Source of the DNA: Streptomyces werraensis
GTDB lineage: Bacteria > Actinomycetota > Actinomycetes > Streptomycetales > Streptomycetaceae
Direction: 5' to 3'
Length of the DNA: 64,000 nt
Assembly: GCA_014656175.1 (NCBI GenBank)
Contig: BNBX01000006.1
Span: 248,001-312,000, forward strand
A program made the translations under genes and the position numbers. Positions 50,754 to 59,128 of the stretch are shown here, one piece after another. The stretch's first letter is position 1. Each line of letters opens with the position of its first letter. The notes beneath the pieces are model-generated. The model saw nothing but the letters and a program-made list of their open reading frames with translations, was not told the DNA's origin and searched no databases.

Positions 50754-51905
50754 GTGAGACCCCGTCACCTCCGCCGCCGCGGCGCCCTCGCCGCCGCGGC
50801 GACGACTCTTGCCGTCCTGTGCGCCGGCCAGACCCTCGCCGCCCCGCAGGCCGCCGCGGCCCCCGTTCCTGCGCTCGGCCGAGAAGTCCGCGCCTCGACC
50901 GCGTCCGAGGTCCACACGGCCCAGGACGCGGCCGCGCGGGCGATCGCCGGCGCGCTCGCCGACCCGGGCTGGCGCGCCCGTGTCCGCAAGGCGGCCCTGG
51001 CCTCCGACGAGGTCGCCGTCACGGCCCTCGCCGACGGCGCCCTGCGGACGGCCCTCGCCGCGGCCGACCGCCGGATCGCCGCCGCCAAGGGCCTCGCCCC
51101 CGACGTCGGACCGCTGCTGCGGCTGCGGCTCGGCGACCCGTCGATGCGCGCCGCGCTCACCGCCGGGACGGAACCCTGGGTGGCCGCCGCCACCTCGGAC
51201 GACGGCCCCGTCACCGCGTACGACGGCAAGGGCCGGACCCACACGCTCGACGCCCGCAAGGCCCCCGCGCGTCCCGTGTACGTCGTCGACATCGACGGCT
51301 CCCGGGCCCTGGCCGCCGGCCTGGACGTCCTCCACGAGGAACTCGCCCGCCGCGGCGTGCGGTCCGCCGGCCCGGCGCCCGAGCCGGAGCAGGCACGCTC
51401 CCGGGCCGCCGCCGCGGGCTTGTGGACCACGCGCATCACCGCGGTCTCCCTCTCCGACGACCAGGAACCCTGGATCAAGGGCGACGCCGAGATCTACACC
51501 CTCGTCACCGGCTTCGGGCACGACGGCAAGGTGCGGGTCGACCCGGTCGACATGCCGTATCTCGACAACGACGGCACCGTCTACCGGCCCCAGCAGATCC
51601 TGGTCAACTGGTCGTCGTACAAGTACGACCTGGCCGACGCCGTGATGATGGAGGAGGACGGCTCCACCAACTACCGCGACCTCGCCAAGGCCATCGCCGC
51701 CGTCCTGCTCACCGTGACCGACCAGGGCGCCTACACACCGCTGGTGAACGCGCTGCTCGACGCGATCCCGGACGACTGGTGGACGGACGACCCGGACTAC
51801 GTCGACTCCTGGTACACCCTCGCCCGCACCGACAGCGGCACCCGGTACGGGGCGCGAGGCAACGGCTGGATGACCCTCGAGCCGTACTTCGTGCAGGAAC
51901 TCTGA
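50754..51905 (+). CDS. Secreted DUF3103-like protein
   Basis: GTG at 50754 lies ten bases after AGGAGG. The 383-residue product has an arginine-rich start (RPRHLRRRGALAAAATTLAV) and a Sec/Tat-type signal with cleavage after AAPQAAAA near residue 35. The mature part is helical at first (AQDAAARAIAGALADPGWRARV). It then turns into a domain with WTTRITAVSLSDDQEPWIKGDAEIYTLVTGF and DMPYLDNDGTVYRPQQILVNW. That order matches DUF3103 as I recall it, a family with no known function. A strong terminator follows the stop. Confidence 0.8.
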   Translation: MRPRHLRRRGALAAAATTLAVLCAGQTLAAPQAAAAPVPALGREVRASTASEVHTAQDAAARAIAGALADPGWRARVRKAALASDEVAVTALADGALRTALAAADRRIAAAKGLAPDVGPLLRLRLGDPSMRAALTAGTEPWVAAATSDDGPVTAYDGKGRTHTLDARKAPARPVYVVDIDGSRALAAGLDVLHEELARRGVRSAGPAPEPEQARSRAAAAGLWTTRITAVSLSDDQEPWIKGDAEIYTLVTGFGHDGKVRVDPVDMPYLDNDGTVYRPQQILVNWSSYKYDLADAVMMEEDGSTNYRDLAKAIAAVLLTVTDQGAYTPLVNALLDAIPDDWWTDDPDYVDSWYTLARTDSGTRYGARGNGWMTLEPYFVQEL

Positions 51906-51911
51906 CCCCTC

Positions 51912-51947
51912 GGGGCCTCGTGGCGGATCCGTCCGCCGTGAGGCCCC
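51912..51947 (+). terminator. Hairpin after DUF3103-like gene
   Basis: GGGGCCTCGTGGCGGA (51912-51927) pairs along all 16 bases with TCCGCCGTGAGGCCCC (51932-51947), using two G-U pairs, around a 4-nt loop. It begins seven bases after the stop. Confidence 0.85.
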
Positions 51948-52057
51948 GCTGCCCCGTCCGGACCCTCCGGGCTCGGCACCCGGAGCTTCCTGCCGGAGGC
52001 TGGGACCGGGCGGGGCGCGCGTCGGCCGCCCCTGGCCGTCGGGTGTGAGGAGGGACC

Positions 52058-52525
52058 GTGGACGATCAGGACCACATCGTGGTCGGGGTGGACGGTTCGC
52101 CGTCGTCGCGGGAGGCGCTGCGCTGGGCGGCCCGCCAGGCCGCGCTCACCGGAGGGACGGTGCTGGCGCTGACCTCCTGGGACTATCCGCAGTACCACGG
52201 CGCCCTCGGCTGGCTGCCGCCGTCGAGCGGTGACGAGGAGGCCCTGGAGGCCAGGGCGCGCGAGGACCTGACCCGGTGCGTCGGGGAGACGCTGGGCGCG
52301 CACGGGTCGGTGGAGGTCCGCACGGAGGTGCGGTACGGCACGCCGGCGAGCGTGCTGCTGCGCGCGGCCCGTGACGCGTCCCTGCTGGTGGTCGGCAGCC
52401 GCGGCCTCGGCGGCTTCGCCGGTCTGCTCCTCGGCTCGGTCGCCCAGCACTGCGTGCAGCACGCGGCCTGCCCGGTCGTCGTGGTCCGCGAGGACACCGT
52501 CACCGGCGTCGGCGAGGACGTCTGA
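52058..52525 (+). CDS. Universal stress protein (UspA family)
   Basis: The 155-residue single-domain protein starts at GTG after AGGAGGGACC. It shows VVGVDGSPSSREALRWAARQA at the start and the ATP-binding loop VVGSRGLGGFAGLLLGSVAQHCVQHAACPVVVV (G-2x-G-9x-G-S/T type) at the end. ATP-binding UspA proteins modulate stress and dormancy responses in Actinobacteria. It is convergent with the TetR gene (10 bp apart) and close to other stress genes in this part of the window. Confidence 0.95.
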   Translation: MDDQDHIVVGVDGSPSSREALRWAARQAALTGGTVLALTSWDYPQYHGALGWLPPSSGDEEALEARAREDLTRCVGETLGAHGSVEVRTEVRYGTPASVLLRAARDASLLVVGSRGLGGFAGLLLGSVAQHCVQHAACPVVVVREDTVTGVGEDV

Positions 52526-52535
52526 GCGCCCCGGA

Positions 52536-53114
52536 TCACCCGCGCACGGCCGCCCGCACCAGCTCCCGCGCCAGATCCGCGGCCGCCGCGACCGTCCCGG
52601 GGGCCAGGGGTCCGGTCGCCACCGCGCCCTCGTGCAGCACGAACAGCCGGGTTGCGAGCGTGGGGGGTTCGCAGCAGCCTGCCGCAGTGGCCAGCTCCTC
52701 GAACAGGCTCAGCAGCCACCGCTTCTGCTCCGCGGCGACACGGTGCCCGGGGTGCCGCGGGTCGGGCAGCTCGGCCAGGGCGTTGAGGAACGCGCAGCCC
52801 CGGGTGTACCTCGACGTCCAGCTCCGCAACGCCTCGAACGGCGCGGTGACCGCCTCCTCGGCACTGCCGTCGGCGTCCACGGCGGCGCGGACCTCCGACC
52901 GCCAGCGCCGGTCGCGCTCGGCGAGGTAGGCCGCCACGAGGCCGTCCTTCGAGCCGAAGCGGTTGTACAGCGTCCGCTTCGTCACGCCGGAGTGCTCGGC
53001 GATCAGGTCCACGCCGACCGCCGTGATGCCGCGCTCGTAGAACAGCTCCTCGGCCGCGTCGACGATGCGACGCCCGGCCGGCGTCAGGGGAGGCGCGTCA
53101 CTGCCGCTGTCCAT
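52536..53114 (-). CDS. TetR family transcriptional regulator
   Basis: The 192-residue start MDSGSDAPPLTPAGRR follows AAGGG. The helix-turn-helix is at about 14-60 (IVDAAEELFYERGITAVGVD, SGVTKRTLYNRFGSKDGLVA). The ligand domain has cysteines at RGCAFLNAL and GCCEPP that could sense thiol stress or metals. It is divergent from a quinone-oxidoreductase-type gene, and a perfect GGTATAC-GTATACC repeat lies between them. It therefore very likely represses that gene and itself. Confidence 0.93.
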   Translation of the reverse strand: MDSGSDAPPLTPAGRRIVDAAEELFYERGITAVGVDLIAEHSGVTKRTLYNRFGSKDGLVAAYLAERDRRWRSEVRAAVDADGSAEEAVTAPFEALRSWTSRYTRGCAFLNALAELPDPRHPGHRVAAEQKRWLLSLFEELATAAGCCEPPTLATRLFVLHEGAVATGPLAPGTVAAAADLARELVRAAVRG

Positions 53115-53154
53115 ACGCACGGCCCTTCACTGATCGGTGTACGGTGGGACGAGA

Positions 53155-53174
53155 GGTATACAGATCAGTATACC
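53155..53174. promoter_or_regulatory. TetR operator
   Basis: GGTATAC (53155-53161), AGATCA, GTATACC (53168-53174) is a perfect inverted repeat between the divergent TetR and oxidoreductase starts, 18 bp before the latter. A related half-type sequence, TGATCGGTGTAC, lies at 53131-53142, nearer the TetR start. Confidence 0.75.
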
Positions 53175-53192
53175 CATGAGGAGGTGAGGACC

Positions 53193-54254
53193 TTGTCCGA
53201 GCACATGCGCGCGGTACGGATCACACGGCACGGAGGACCGGAGGTGCTGGAGGTGACCGAGGTGCCGGTGCCCGTCCCGGGAGCCGGCGAGGCGCTGGTG
53301 CGGGTCGCGGCGGTGGCCCTCAACAACACCGACCTGTGGACCCGTGAGGGCGCCTACGGCCGCCCCGGCGACCCGGAGGCCCGCTCGGGCTGGCGCGGAC
53401 CCGTCGCCTTCCCCCGTATCCAGGGCGCCGACGTGGCCGGCCGGGTCGAGGCCGTGGGCCCCGGCGGCGACGCGTCTCTCGTCGGCCGCCGCGTGGTGGT
53501 CGACCCGGCGCTCTACGACGGCGACGGCCCCGACGCCCACCCGGTGGGCCTGATGGGCAGCGAACGCGACGGCGGCTACGCGGATTTCGTCGTTGCCCCG
53601 CTGGAGCGCCTGCACGACGTCACCGGCTCCCCGCTCACCGACGACCAGCTCGCCTCCCTGCCCACGGCCTACGGCACGGCGCTCGGCATGATCGAACGCG
53701 GCCGGGTGCGCGAGGGGGAGACCGTCCTGGTGACGGGCGCGTCCGGCGGCGTCGGGCTCGCGGCGGTGCAGATCGCCCGCGCCCGGGGCGCCCGCGTGGT
53801 CGCCGTCAGCAGCGGCCCGAAGACCGACGCCGTACACGGGGCGGGCGCGCACGCCGTCGTCGACCGGGCGGGGGACGTCGTCGCGGGGATCCGCACCGCC
53901 GCTCCCGAGGGCGTCGACGTCGCGCTGGACGTCGTCGCCGGGGACCTGGTGAGCGAGGCGGTGCCACTGCTGCGCGAGGGCGGACGCTGGGTGGTCGCCG
54001 GGGCGCTCGGCGGCTACCGGGTGACCCTGGACGTACGCCGCCTCTATCTGCACAACGCCCAGGTGATCGGCTCCGCGATGCACACGCCCGCCCACTTCGG
54101 CCTGCTCATGGACATGGCCCGGCGGGCCGCCGTCGAACCGGTCGTCGCCGCCGCGTACCCGCTGGAGCAGGCGGCGCGGGCACAGGAGGAACTCGCCCGC
54201 AGGAAGCACATCGGCAAGATCGTCCTGCACCCGGGGACACCGGCGACGCGCTGA
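53193..54254 (+). CDS. Zinc-binding-type quinone oxidoreductase (MDR family)
   Basis: TTG at 53193 has GGAGGTGAGG eight bases upstream; ATG at 53205 is the alternative but is too far from it. The 353-residue protein is a medium-chain dehydrogenase/reductase of the quinone oxidoreductase branch. It has MRAVRITRHGGPEVLEV, NNTDLWTREGAYG and the NADPH-binding VLVTGASGGVGLAAVQIA. Structural zinc cysteines are absent, as in zeta-crystallin-like enzymes. It reduces quinones or enones with NADPH. Control by the divergent TetR points to induction by an electrophile. Confidence 0.93.
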   Translation: MSEHMRAVRITRHGGPEVLEVTEVPVPVPGAGEALVRVAAVALNNTDLWTREGAYGRPGDPEARSGWRGPVAFPRIQGADVAGRVEAVGPGGDASLVGRRVVVDPALYDGDGPDAHPVGLMGSERDGGYADFVVAPLERLHDVTGSPLTDDQLASLPTAYGTALGMIERGRVREGETVLVTGASGGVGLAAVQIARARGARVVAVSSGPKTDAVHGAGAHAVVDRAGDVVAGIRTAAPEGVDVALDVVAGDLVSEAVPLLREGGRWVVAGALGGYRVTLDVRRLYLHNAQVIGSAMHTPAHFGLLMDMARRAAVEPVVAAAYPLEQAARAQEELARRKHIGKIVLHPGTPATR

Positions 54255-54266
54255 CCGGCCGGGGTG

Positions 54267-55784
54267 TCAGAGGGACCGGGAGTGCACGGGGCTGTTCGCG
54301 ACCTCCTCCGGGCACTTCCCGTGCGCCGCGCGCCTGCGCCGGTCGCGCAGCCAGTCGTACGCCGCCAGGACCAGCGACGTCGACATCGTCGCCAGGGCCG
54401 CGCACAGCGCCACGAACAGGGCCACCTGGAAGTCGTCGCTGCGGCCGAGCACCATGTAGAAGAGGCCCGGCAGGCCCGCCGTGCCCACCGCCGCGCCGAG
54501 CCGCTGCCCCGTCTGCAGGGCGCCGCCCGCCGCTCCCGCCATCCGCACCGGCACGTCCCGCAGCGTCATGGTGATGTTCGGCGAGACGACGAACCCGCCG
54601 CCGATGCCGCCGACGAACAGCGCCGGCGCGGCGAGCCAGGGCGCGTGGTCCAGCGGTGCGAAACGCAGCAGCAGGGCAGCCGTGCCGAGGCCCGCGATCA
54701 CGCCGGTGAGACCCCACACGGTGAGCAGTCGCCCGAACCGGTCGACGAGCCGCCCAGAGACGACGGCAGCCCCCGCCGAACCGATGGCGAACGGCGTCAC
54801 GGCGAGGCCCGACTCCAGCGGGGAGTAGTGCAGGCCGTGCTGGTAGAACAGCGCGAACACGAGCCAGACGCCGCTGAAGCCGACGAAGTACAGGGTGCCG
54901 ACGCCCGCGCCGATGGCGTACCCGCGCACGGTGGAGAACAGACGCGGGTCGAGCAGCGGGGTCGTCCCTCGGGCCAGCAGCCTCCGCTGCCGCCGCACGA
55001 ACACGGCGAGCACCGCCGCGCCGACGGGGAACAGCCACCACAGCTGGCTCAGGCCGCCCGACTCCGCCTGCACCAGCGGATACATGAACGCCAGCACGCC
55101 CAGACCGAGCAGCAGCACACCCGGCACGTCCACATGGCCCCGCCCCGACTTCCGGGTCCGCGGCAGCAGGCGGCGGCCCAGCAGCACGGCGAGGACGCCG
55201 ATGGGCACGTTGACGTAGAAGATCCAGCGCCAGCCCTGCATCCCGTCGGCCAGGGCGAGAATCGCTCCGCCCACGATCGGTCCGGAGGCGGAGGAGATGC
55301 CGACGGTCGCGCCGAAGTAGCCGAACGCCCGGCCGCGTTCGGCGCCGCGGAACATCTGCTGGATCAGCGCCGAGTTCTGCGGCGCCATGAAACCCGCTGC
55401 CAGACCCTGCGCGAGACGCGCCACGACCAGCAGGGTGATGCCGGGGGCGGCGCCGCACGCCGCGCTGCACAGCACGAAGCCGCACAGGGCGATCAGGAAG
55501 ATCTTCCGTCGGTCCAGCGCGTCCCCGAGCCGTCCCGCCGTGACGAGGGCGAGGGCGAAGGTGAGCGCGTACCCGGACACCACCCACTGCACCTCGGCGG
55601 GGGAGGCGCCCAGGTCGTTCTGCACGGTGGGCAGCGCGACCGCCACGATCGTGACGTCCAGCAGGCTCATGAACCCGGCGACCAGCGTCACCCACAGCGC
55701 CCGCCACCGGCGCGGATCCGGCTCGTACGCGTCCCCCTGGGCACCGGGCTGCCGGTCACCCGACCCTGACGCCGACGCTGTCAC
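54267..55784 (-). CDS. MFS drug exporter (DHA2, EmrB/QacA type)
   Basis: GTG at 55784 follows GAGAGG with seven bases between. The 505-residue transporter has fourteen predicted helices. It shows motif A GRLGDALDRRKIFLIALCGF, motif C-like SASGPIVGGAILALADGMQG WRWIFYVNVP, and helix 1 SLLDVTIVAVALPTVQNDL with the D-x-x-x-x-x-x-A-L-P pattern of the 14-TM DHA2 group. It should export drugs or the cell's own metabolites using protons. It ends 12 bp from the convergent oxidoreductase gene, and its regulator is not evident. Confidence 0.94.
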   Translation of the reverse strand: MTASASGSGDRQPGAQGDAYEPDPRRWRALWVTLVAGFMSLLDVTIVAVALPTVQNDLGASPAEVQWVVSGYALTFALALVTAGRLGDALDRRKIFLIALCGFVLCSAACGAAPGITLLVVARLAQGLAAGFMAPQNSALIQQMFRGAERGRAFGYFGATVGISSASGPIVGGAILALADGMQGWRWIFYVNVPIGVLAVLLGRRLLPRTRKSGRGHVDVPGVLLLGLGVLAFMYPLVQAESGGLSQLWWLFPVGAAVLAVFVRRQRRLLARGTTPLLDPRLFSTVRGYAIGAGVGTLYFVGFSGVWLVFALFYQHGLHYSPLESGLAVTPFAIGSAGAAVVSGRLVDRFGRLLTVWGLTGVIAGLGTAALLLRFAPLDHAPWLAAPALFVGGIGGGFVVSPNITMTLRDVPVRMAGAAGGALQTGQRLGAAVGTAGLPGLFYMVLGRSDDFQVALFVALCAALATMSTSLVLAAYDWLRDRRRRAAHGKCPEEVANSPVHSRSL

Positions 55785-55930
55785 ATGCAGTCCTCTCGCA
55801 CGGCCCGACAGGGCGCACCTCTCATGAGGCGCACGGCCCGAACAGGGCGAACATGTTCCCCGGCCGGGCCCGGCGCACACCCGGCATTCCGCAAAAGGCC
55901 ATCGGTGTGCCCGCACTTCCGGGCGCGCGA

Positions 55931-56941
55931 TCAGCCCCCGGTGCTTCCCCGCACCACCAGGCGGTGCGGGACCGTGAGGTCGGCGGCCTGCACGTCGTTG
56001 CGCGGGCTGTAGATGCGGTCGGCCAGGCACTGCAGGGCCCGCGCCGCGATCTGCCCCTTGTCGGGGGACACGGTGGTGAGCGTCGGCCGGCCGAACCGCC
56101 CGTCCTCGATGTCGTCGAACCCCACGACGGCGACGTCCTCCGGCACCCGCAGCCCCCGGACGTGCGCCGTGTGCAGGGCGCCCAGGGCCAGCTCGTCGCT
56201 GAAGGCGAACACCGCGTCCGGCTCGGCGCCGGCGTCGAGCAGCTCGGCCATCGCCCGGGCGCCGTCGGCCCGGTGCAGTGCCGGCACCGGGCGCTCCCAC
56301 TCGGGACGCGGGGAGACACCGGCACGCCGCAGCGCCCTGCGGTAACCCTCGGCGCGCAGCTCCGCCGTGCCGTTGCGCAGATGGGGCTGGAGACCGATCG
56401 CGGCGACACGGCGGCGGCCCAGCGACAGCAGATGCGCGGTGGCCTCCTCGGCCGCGGCCACGTTGTCCACGGCGACCCGGTCCGCCAGTCCCTGCGGACT
56501 GCGCTCCCCGAGCAGCACCACGGGCAGCGGGCGGGCGGCCGCCGTGATGTCCTCGGCGGGCAGCGCCCAGGGGCTGATGATCAGACCGTCCATCACCCGG
56601 CCGCCGTCACCGGTCAGCAGTCGCCGCTCGGCCTCGGCGTCGCCCCGCGTCTGGTCGATGACCACCGTCCACGACCGGCGGCGCGCCTCGTCCACCAGCA
56701 GCCCGGCCAGCTCGGCGAAGTAGGGCGAGTGCAGCTCCGGGATCGCCAGGCCGATGATGCCGGTACGGCCGGCCCTGAGGCTGCGCGCCGCCAGGTTGGG
56801 GCGGTAGCCCAGCTCGTCGATCGCCTCCTGCACCCGGCGGCGGGTCTCCGGCGCCACCCGGGCCGACCCGTTCACCACGTTCGACACCGTGCGCGCCGAC
56901 ACCCCTGCGCGCGCCGCCACGTCCTTCAGGCTGCTGCTCAC
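55931..56941 (-). CDS. LacI family transcriptional regulator
   Basis: GTG at 56941 places the helix-turn-helix at the usual N-terminal position (SLKDVAARAGVSARTVSNVV, residues 4-23), giving 336 residues; the frame is open upstream but without coding signal. The effector domain has IIGLAIPELHSPYFAELAGLL, AFSDELALGALHTAHVRGL and VVGFDDIEDGRFGRPTLTTV. It is divergent from the PhyH dioxygenase gene with an inverted repeat (57026-57039) between them, so it probably controls that gene and itself. Confidence 0.93.
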   Translation of the reverse strand: MSSSLKDVAARAGVSARTVSNVVNGSARVAPETRRRVQEAIDELGYRPNLAARSLRAGRTGIIGLAIPELHSPYFAELAGLLVDEARRRSWTVVIDQTRGDAEAERRLLTGDGGRVMDGLIISPWALPAEDITAAARPLPVVLLGERSPQGLADRVAVDNVAAAEEATAHLLSLGRRRVAAIGLQPHLRNGTAELRAEGYRRALRRAGVSPRPEWERPVPALHRADGARAMAELLDAGAEPDAVFAFSDELALGALHTAHVRGLRVPEDVAVVGFDDIEDGRFGRPTLTTVSPDKGQIAARALQCLADRIYSPRNDVQAADLTVPHRLVVRGSTGG

Positions 56942-57025
56942 CCGCACATCGTGGCATGTGCCGCCCACCAGGGGACCAGGCACCCACGACCGGTCGCGGA
57001 CGCGATCCGCTCCCAGGTATTGCCA

Positions 57026-57039
57026 CGTTGAAATCAACG
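57026..57039. promoter_or_regulatory. Putative LacI operator before PhyH gene
   Basis: CGTTGA (57026-57031), AA, TCAACG (57034-57039) is a perfect 14-bp inverted repeat in the 164-bp divergent region, 67 bp before the dioxygenase start. Position and symmetry suit the divergent LacI-family regulator. Confidence 0.55.
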
Positions 57040-57105
57040 ATGCAACGATGCCCTCGGCGGGCATCCGGCACATGCCCGCCGAGCGGTTACTGCAAGGAGG
57101 CATCC

Positions 57106-57957
57106 ATGAGCCCGCACACCCACCCCGCCGTCACCCCGGACGCGCTCGACCTCGACGTCACGGCCGACGTCGAGGCCCTCTACGAGGACGGCATCACCGC
57201 ACGCAAGGGCGCGTTCACCCCCGAGTGGGCCGACCGGCTCCGCGAGGACATAGAGGCCGCTTTCGAGGAGGCGCGGAGCCGTCCGGGCGGCGCGGTCGGC
57301 CGCGGCCCCCACCGCTACTACGTGGAGATCCACCCCGAGCAGCTGCGCGGCTTCGTCGACCTCGCCGACCACCCCTGGGTGCGTTCCCTCTGCACGGCGG
57401 TCCTCGGCCCCGACTACCGGATCGTCGAGGTCGGCTTCGACGTGCCGCTCGAGGGCGCCGTCAACCAGCCGTGGCACCGCGACTTCCCGATGCCCGAGGA
57501 GACCCGCGCCGAGCGGCGGCTGACCTCGCTGGCGTTCAACGTCACCGCCGTCGACACCGAGGAGGACATGGGCCCCTTCGAGATCGCGCCCGGCACCCAG
57601 TGGGACGACAGCCCGGAGTTCGGACACGGCATGTTCCCGCCCCGCTCGCACTACCCGCGCTACGAGGAACGGGCGGTGCGCAAGTACCCGCGGCGCGGCG
57701 ACATCTCGGCGCGCTCCGCCCTGACCGTCCACCGCGGCACCCGCAACCACTCCGCGAAGTCGCGCCCCGTGCTGGTGCTGGGCGTCGACGGACCCGAGGC
57801 GACCAACGGCGAGCGGCACGACGCGGCGGTCACCCGCAGCTACTGGGAGAGCCTCCCGGAGCGGGTGCGGCGCCACCTGGACTGCGAGGTGGTGGACGTG
57901 CTGCGGCCGATCACGCAGAAGCACACGATCGAGGGGCTGGTCATGGGGGACGCGTGA
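57106..57957 (+). CDS. Phytanoyl-CoA dioxygenase family (PhyH) oxygenase
   Basis: The ATG follows AAGGAGG. The 283-residue protein is a Fe(II)/2-oxoglutarate oxygenase of the PhyH group. The HxD iron ligands are H124-x-D126 in QPWHRDFPMP, a distal histidine is in LTVHRGTRNHSAKSRPVLVLG, and arginine R217-type 2-oxoglutarate contact is likely in the same segment. Members hydroxylate small metabolites such as ectoine or polyketides. Control by a LacI-type regulator suggests a sugar-like or nutrient signal. A perfect 14-bp hairpin follows immediately. Confidence 0.9.
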   Translation: MSPHTHPAVTPDALDLDVTADVEALYEDGITARKGAFTPEWADRLREDIEAAFEEARSRPGGAVGRGPHRYYVEIHPEQLRGFVDLADHPWVRSLCTAVLGPDYRIVEVGFDVPLEGAVNQPWHRDFPMPEETRAERRLTSLAFNVTAVDTEEDMGPFEIAPGTQWDDSPEFGHGMFPPRSHYPRYEERAVRKYPRRGDISARSALTVHRGTRNHSAKSRPVLVLGVDGPEATNGERHDAAVTRSYWESLPERVRRHLDCEVVDVLRPITQKHTIEGLVMGDA

Positions 57958-57963
57958 GTTCCG

Positions 57964-57999
57964 GGCCGGGGACGCGCGTGACCGGGCGCGTCCCCGGCC
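57964..57999 (+). terminator. Hairpin after PhyH gene
   Basis: GGCCGGGGACGCGC (57964-57977) and GCGCGTCCCCGGCC (57986-57999) form a perfect 14-bp stem with an 8-nt loop, seven bases after the stop. It insulates the PhyH gene from the next one. Confidence 0.85.
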
Positions 58000-58006
58000 A
58001 CAGGCG

Positions 58007-58012
58007 GACAAT
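58007..58012 (+). promoter_or_regulatory. Putative -10 element for leaderless sulfite-oxidase-like gene
   Basis: GACAAT ends six bases before the ATG at 58019 and no ribosome-binding site is present. The transcript probably starts at the ATG. The -35 would fall in the preceding terminator stem. Confidence 0.45.
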
Positions 58013-58018
58013 CGCGGC

Positions 58019-59089
58019 ATGGGCATGTGGGGCAAGCGGGACGACATGGTGGTCCACGACCGGGAGCCGTTCAACGCGGAGCCGCCCGCGGCGGCCCTGG
58101 CCGAGGAGGCGGTCACGCCCGTCGACGCCTTCTACAGCCGCAACCACGGCCCGGTGCCCCGACTCGACCCGGCCGGCTGGCGGCTCACCGTCGACGGCCT
58201 GGTGGCGCGCCCGCTGCGGCTGACCCTGGACGCCCTGCGCTCCCGCTTCGACGCGACGGAGGCGACCGTCACCCTGCAGTGCGCGGGAAACCGGCGCGCC
58301 GACCTGACCTCCGTGCGCGCCGTCCCAGGGGAGACCCCGTGGGGGCCGGGCGCCCTCTCCACCGCCAGGTTCCGCGGGGCGCGCCTCGCCGACGTGCTCG
58401 ACCGCGCCGGCATCGCCCCGGACGCCGCCCACGTCGCCTTCCACGCCCCCGACGTCTCCGCGTCCGCCGACCCGCCCCAGCCGTACGAGGTGTCGGTCCC
58501 GCGCGACCGCGCGCTGGCGCCGGACGTGCTGCTCGCCTGGGCGATGAACGGCGCCCCGCTGCCTCCTGTTCACGGCGCGCCCCTGCGGGTGGTCGTGCCG
58601 GGCTGGATCGGCGCCCGCAGCGTCAAGTGGCTCACCCGTGTCACCGCGCGCACCACCCCCTCCGACGGCTACTTCCAGGCCACCGCCTACCGCCTCCCCC
58701 CGGCCGGCGGCGACCCCGAGGGCGTCGCCCTCGGCCCCCTTCCGCTGAACTGCGCCGTCCTGACCCCCGCCGACGGCGCCGTGCTGCCGTCCGGTCCGGC
58801 CGAGGTCACCGGATACGCGCTCGCGGACGAAGGACGCACCGTCGCCCGGGTCGAGGTGTCCCTGGACGGCGGACGCGCCTGGTCCCGCGTGGCCCTCGAG
58901 GAGCCCGCGGGGCCGGGGGCGTGGCAGCGGTGGCGCACCACCCTCGGCCTGCCGGCCGGTGACGTGCACGTCCTGGCCCGCGCGTGGGACTCCACCGGCG
59001 CGGGCATGCCCGAGTCCCCGGCCTCGGTGTGGAATCCCAAGGGGTACGTCACCAACTCCTGGCCCCGTGTGCGGCTGCACGTCCGCTGA
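58019..59089 (+). CDS. Sulfite oxidase-like molybdopterin oxidoreductase
   Basis: The 356-residue protein has the sulfite-oxidase Moco domain (about 25-240) with the molybdenum-ligating Cys88 in VTLQCAGNRR. Later segments GWIGARSVKWLTRVT and YFQATAYRLPP line the pocket. A Mo-co dimerisation immunoglobulin-like domain follows (245-356; EVTGYALADEGRTVARVEVS, YVTNSWPRVRLHV). There is no signal peptide, so it is cytosolic, unlike YedY. It could oxidise sulfite or another small oxo-substrate. The ATG has no ribosome-binding site but a -10-like GACAAT just upstream. It heads a run of redox genes. Confidence 0.93.
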   Translation: MGMWGKRDDMVVHDREPFNAEPPAAALAEEAVTPVDAFYSRNHGPVPRLDPAGWRLTVDGLVARPLRLTLDALRSRFDATEATVTLQCAGNRRADLTSVRAVPGETPWGPGALSTARFRGARLADVLDRAGIAPDAAHVAFHAPDVSASADPPQPYEVSVPRDRALAPDVLLAWAMNGAPLPPVHGAPLRVVVPGWIGARSVKWLTRVTARTTPSDGYFQATAYRLPPAGGDPEGVALGPLPLNCAVLTPADGAVLPSGPAEVTGYALADEGRTVARVEVSLDGGRAWSRVALEEPAGPGAWQRWRTTLGLPAGDVHVLARAWDSTGAGMPESPASVWNPKGYVTNSWPRVRLHVR

Positions 59090-59128
59090 CCGCTGTTTGC
59101 CCGCCGCGCGCCGGGAAACTCAGCGCCC

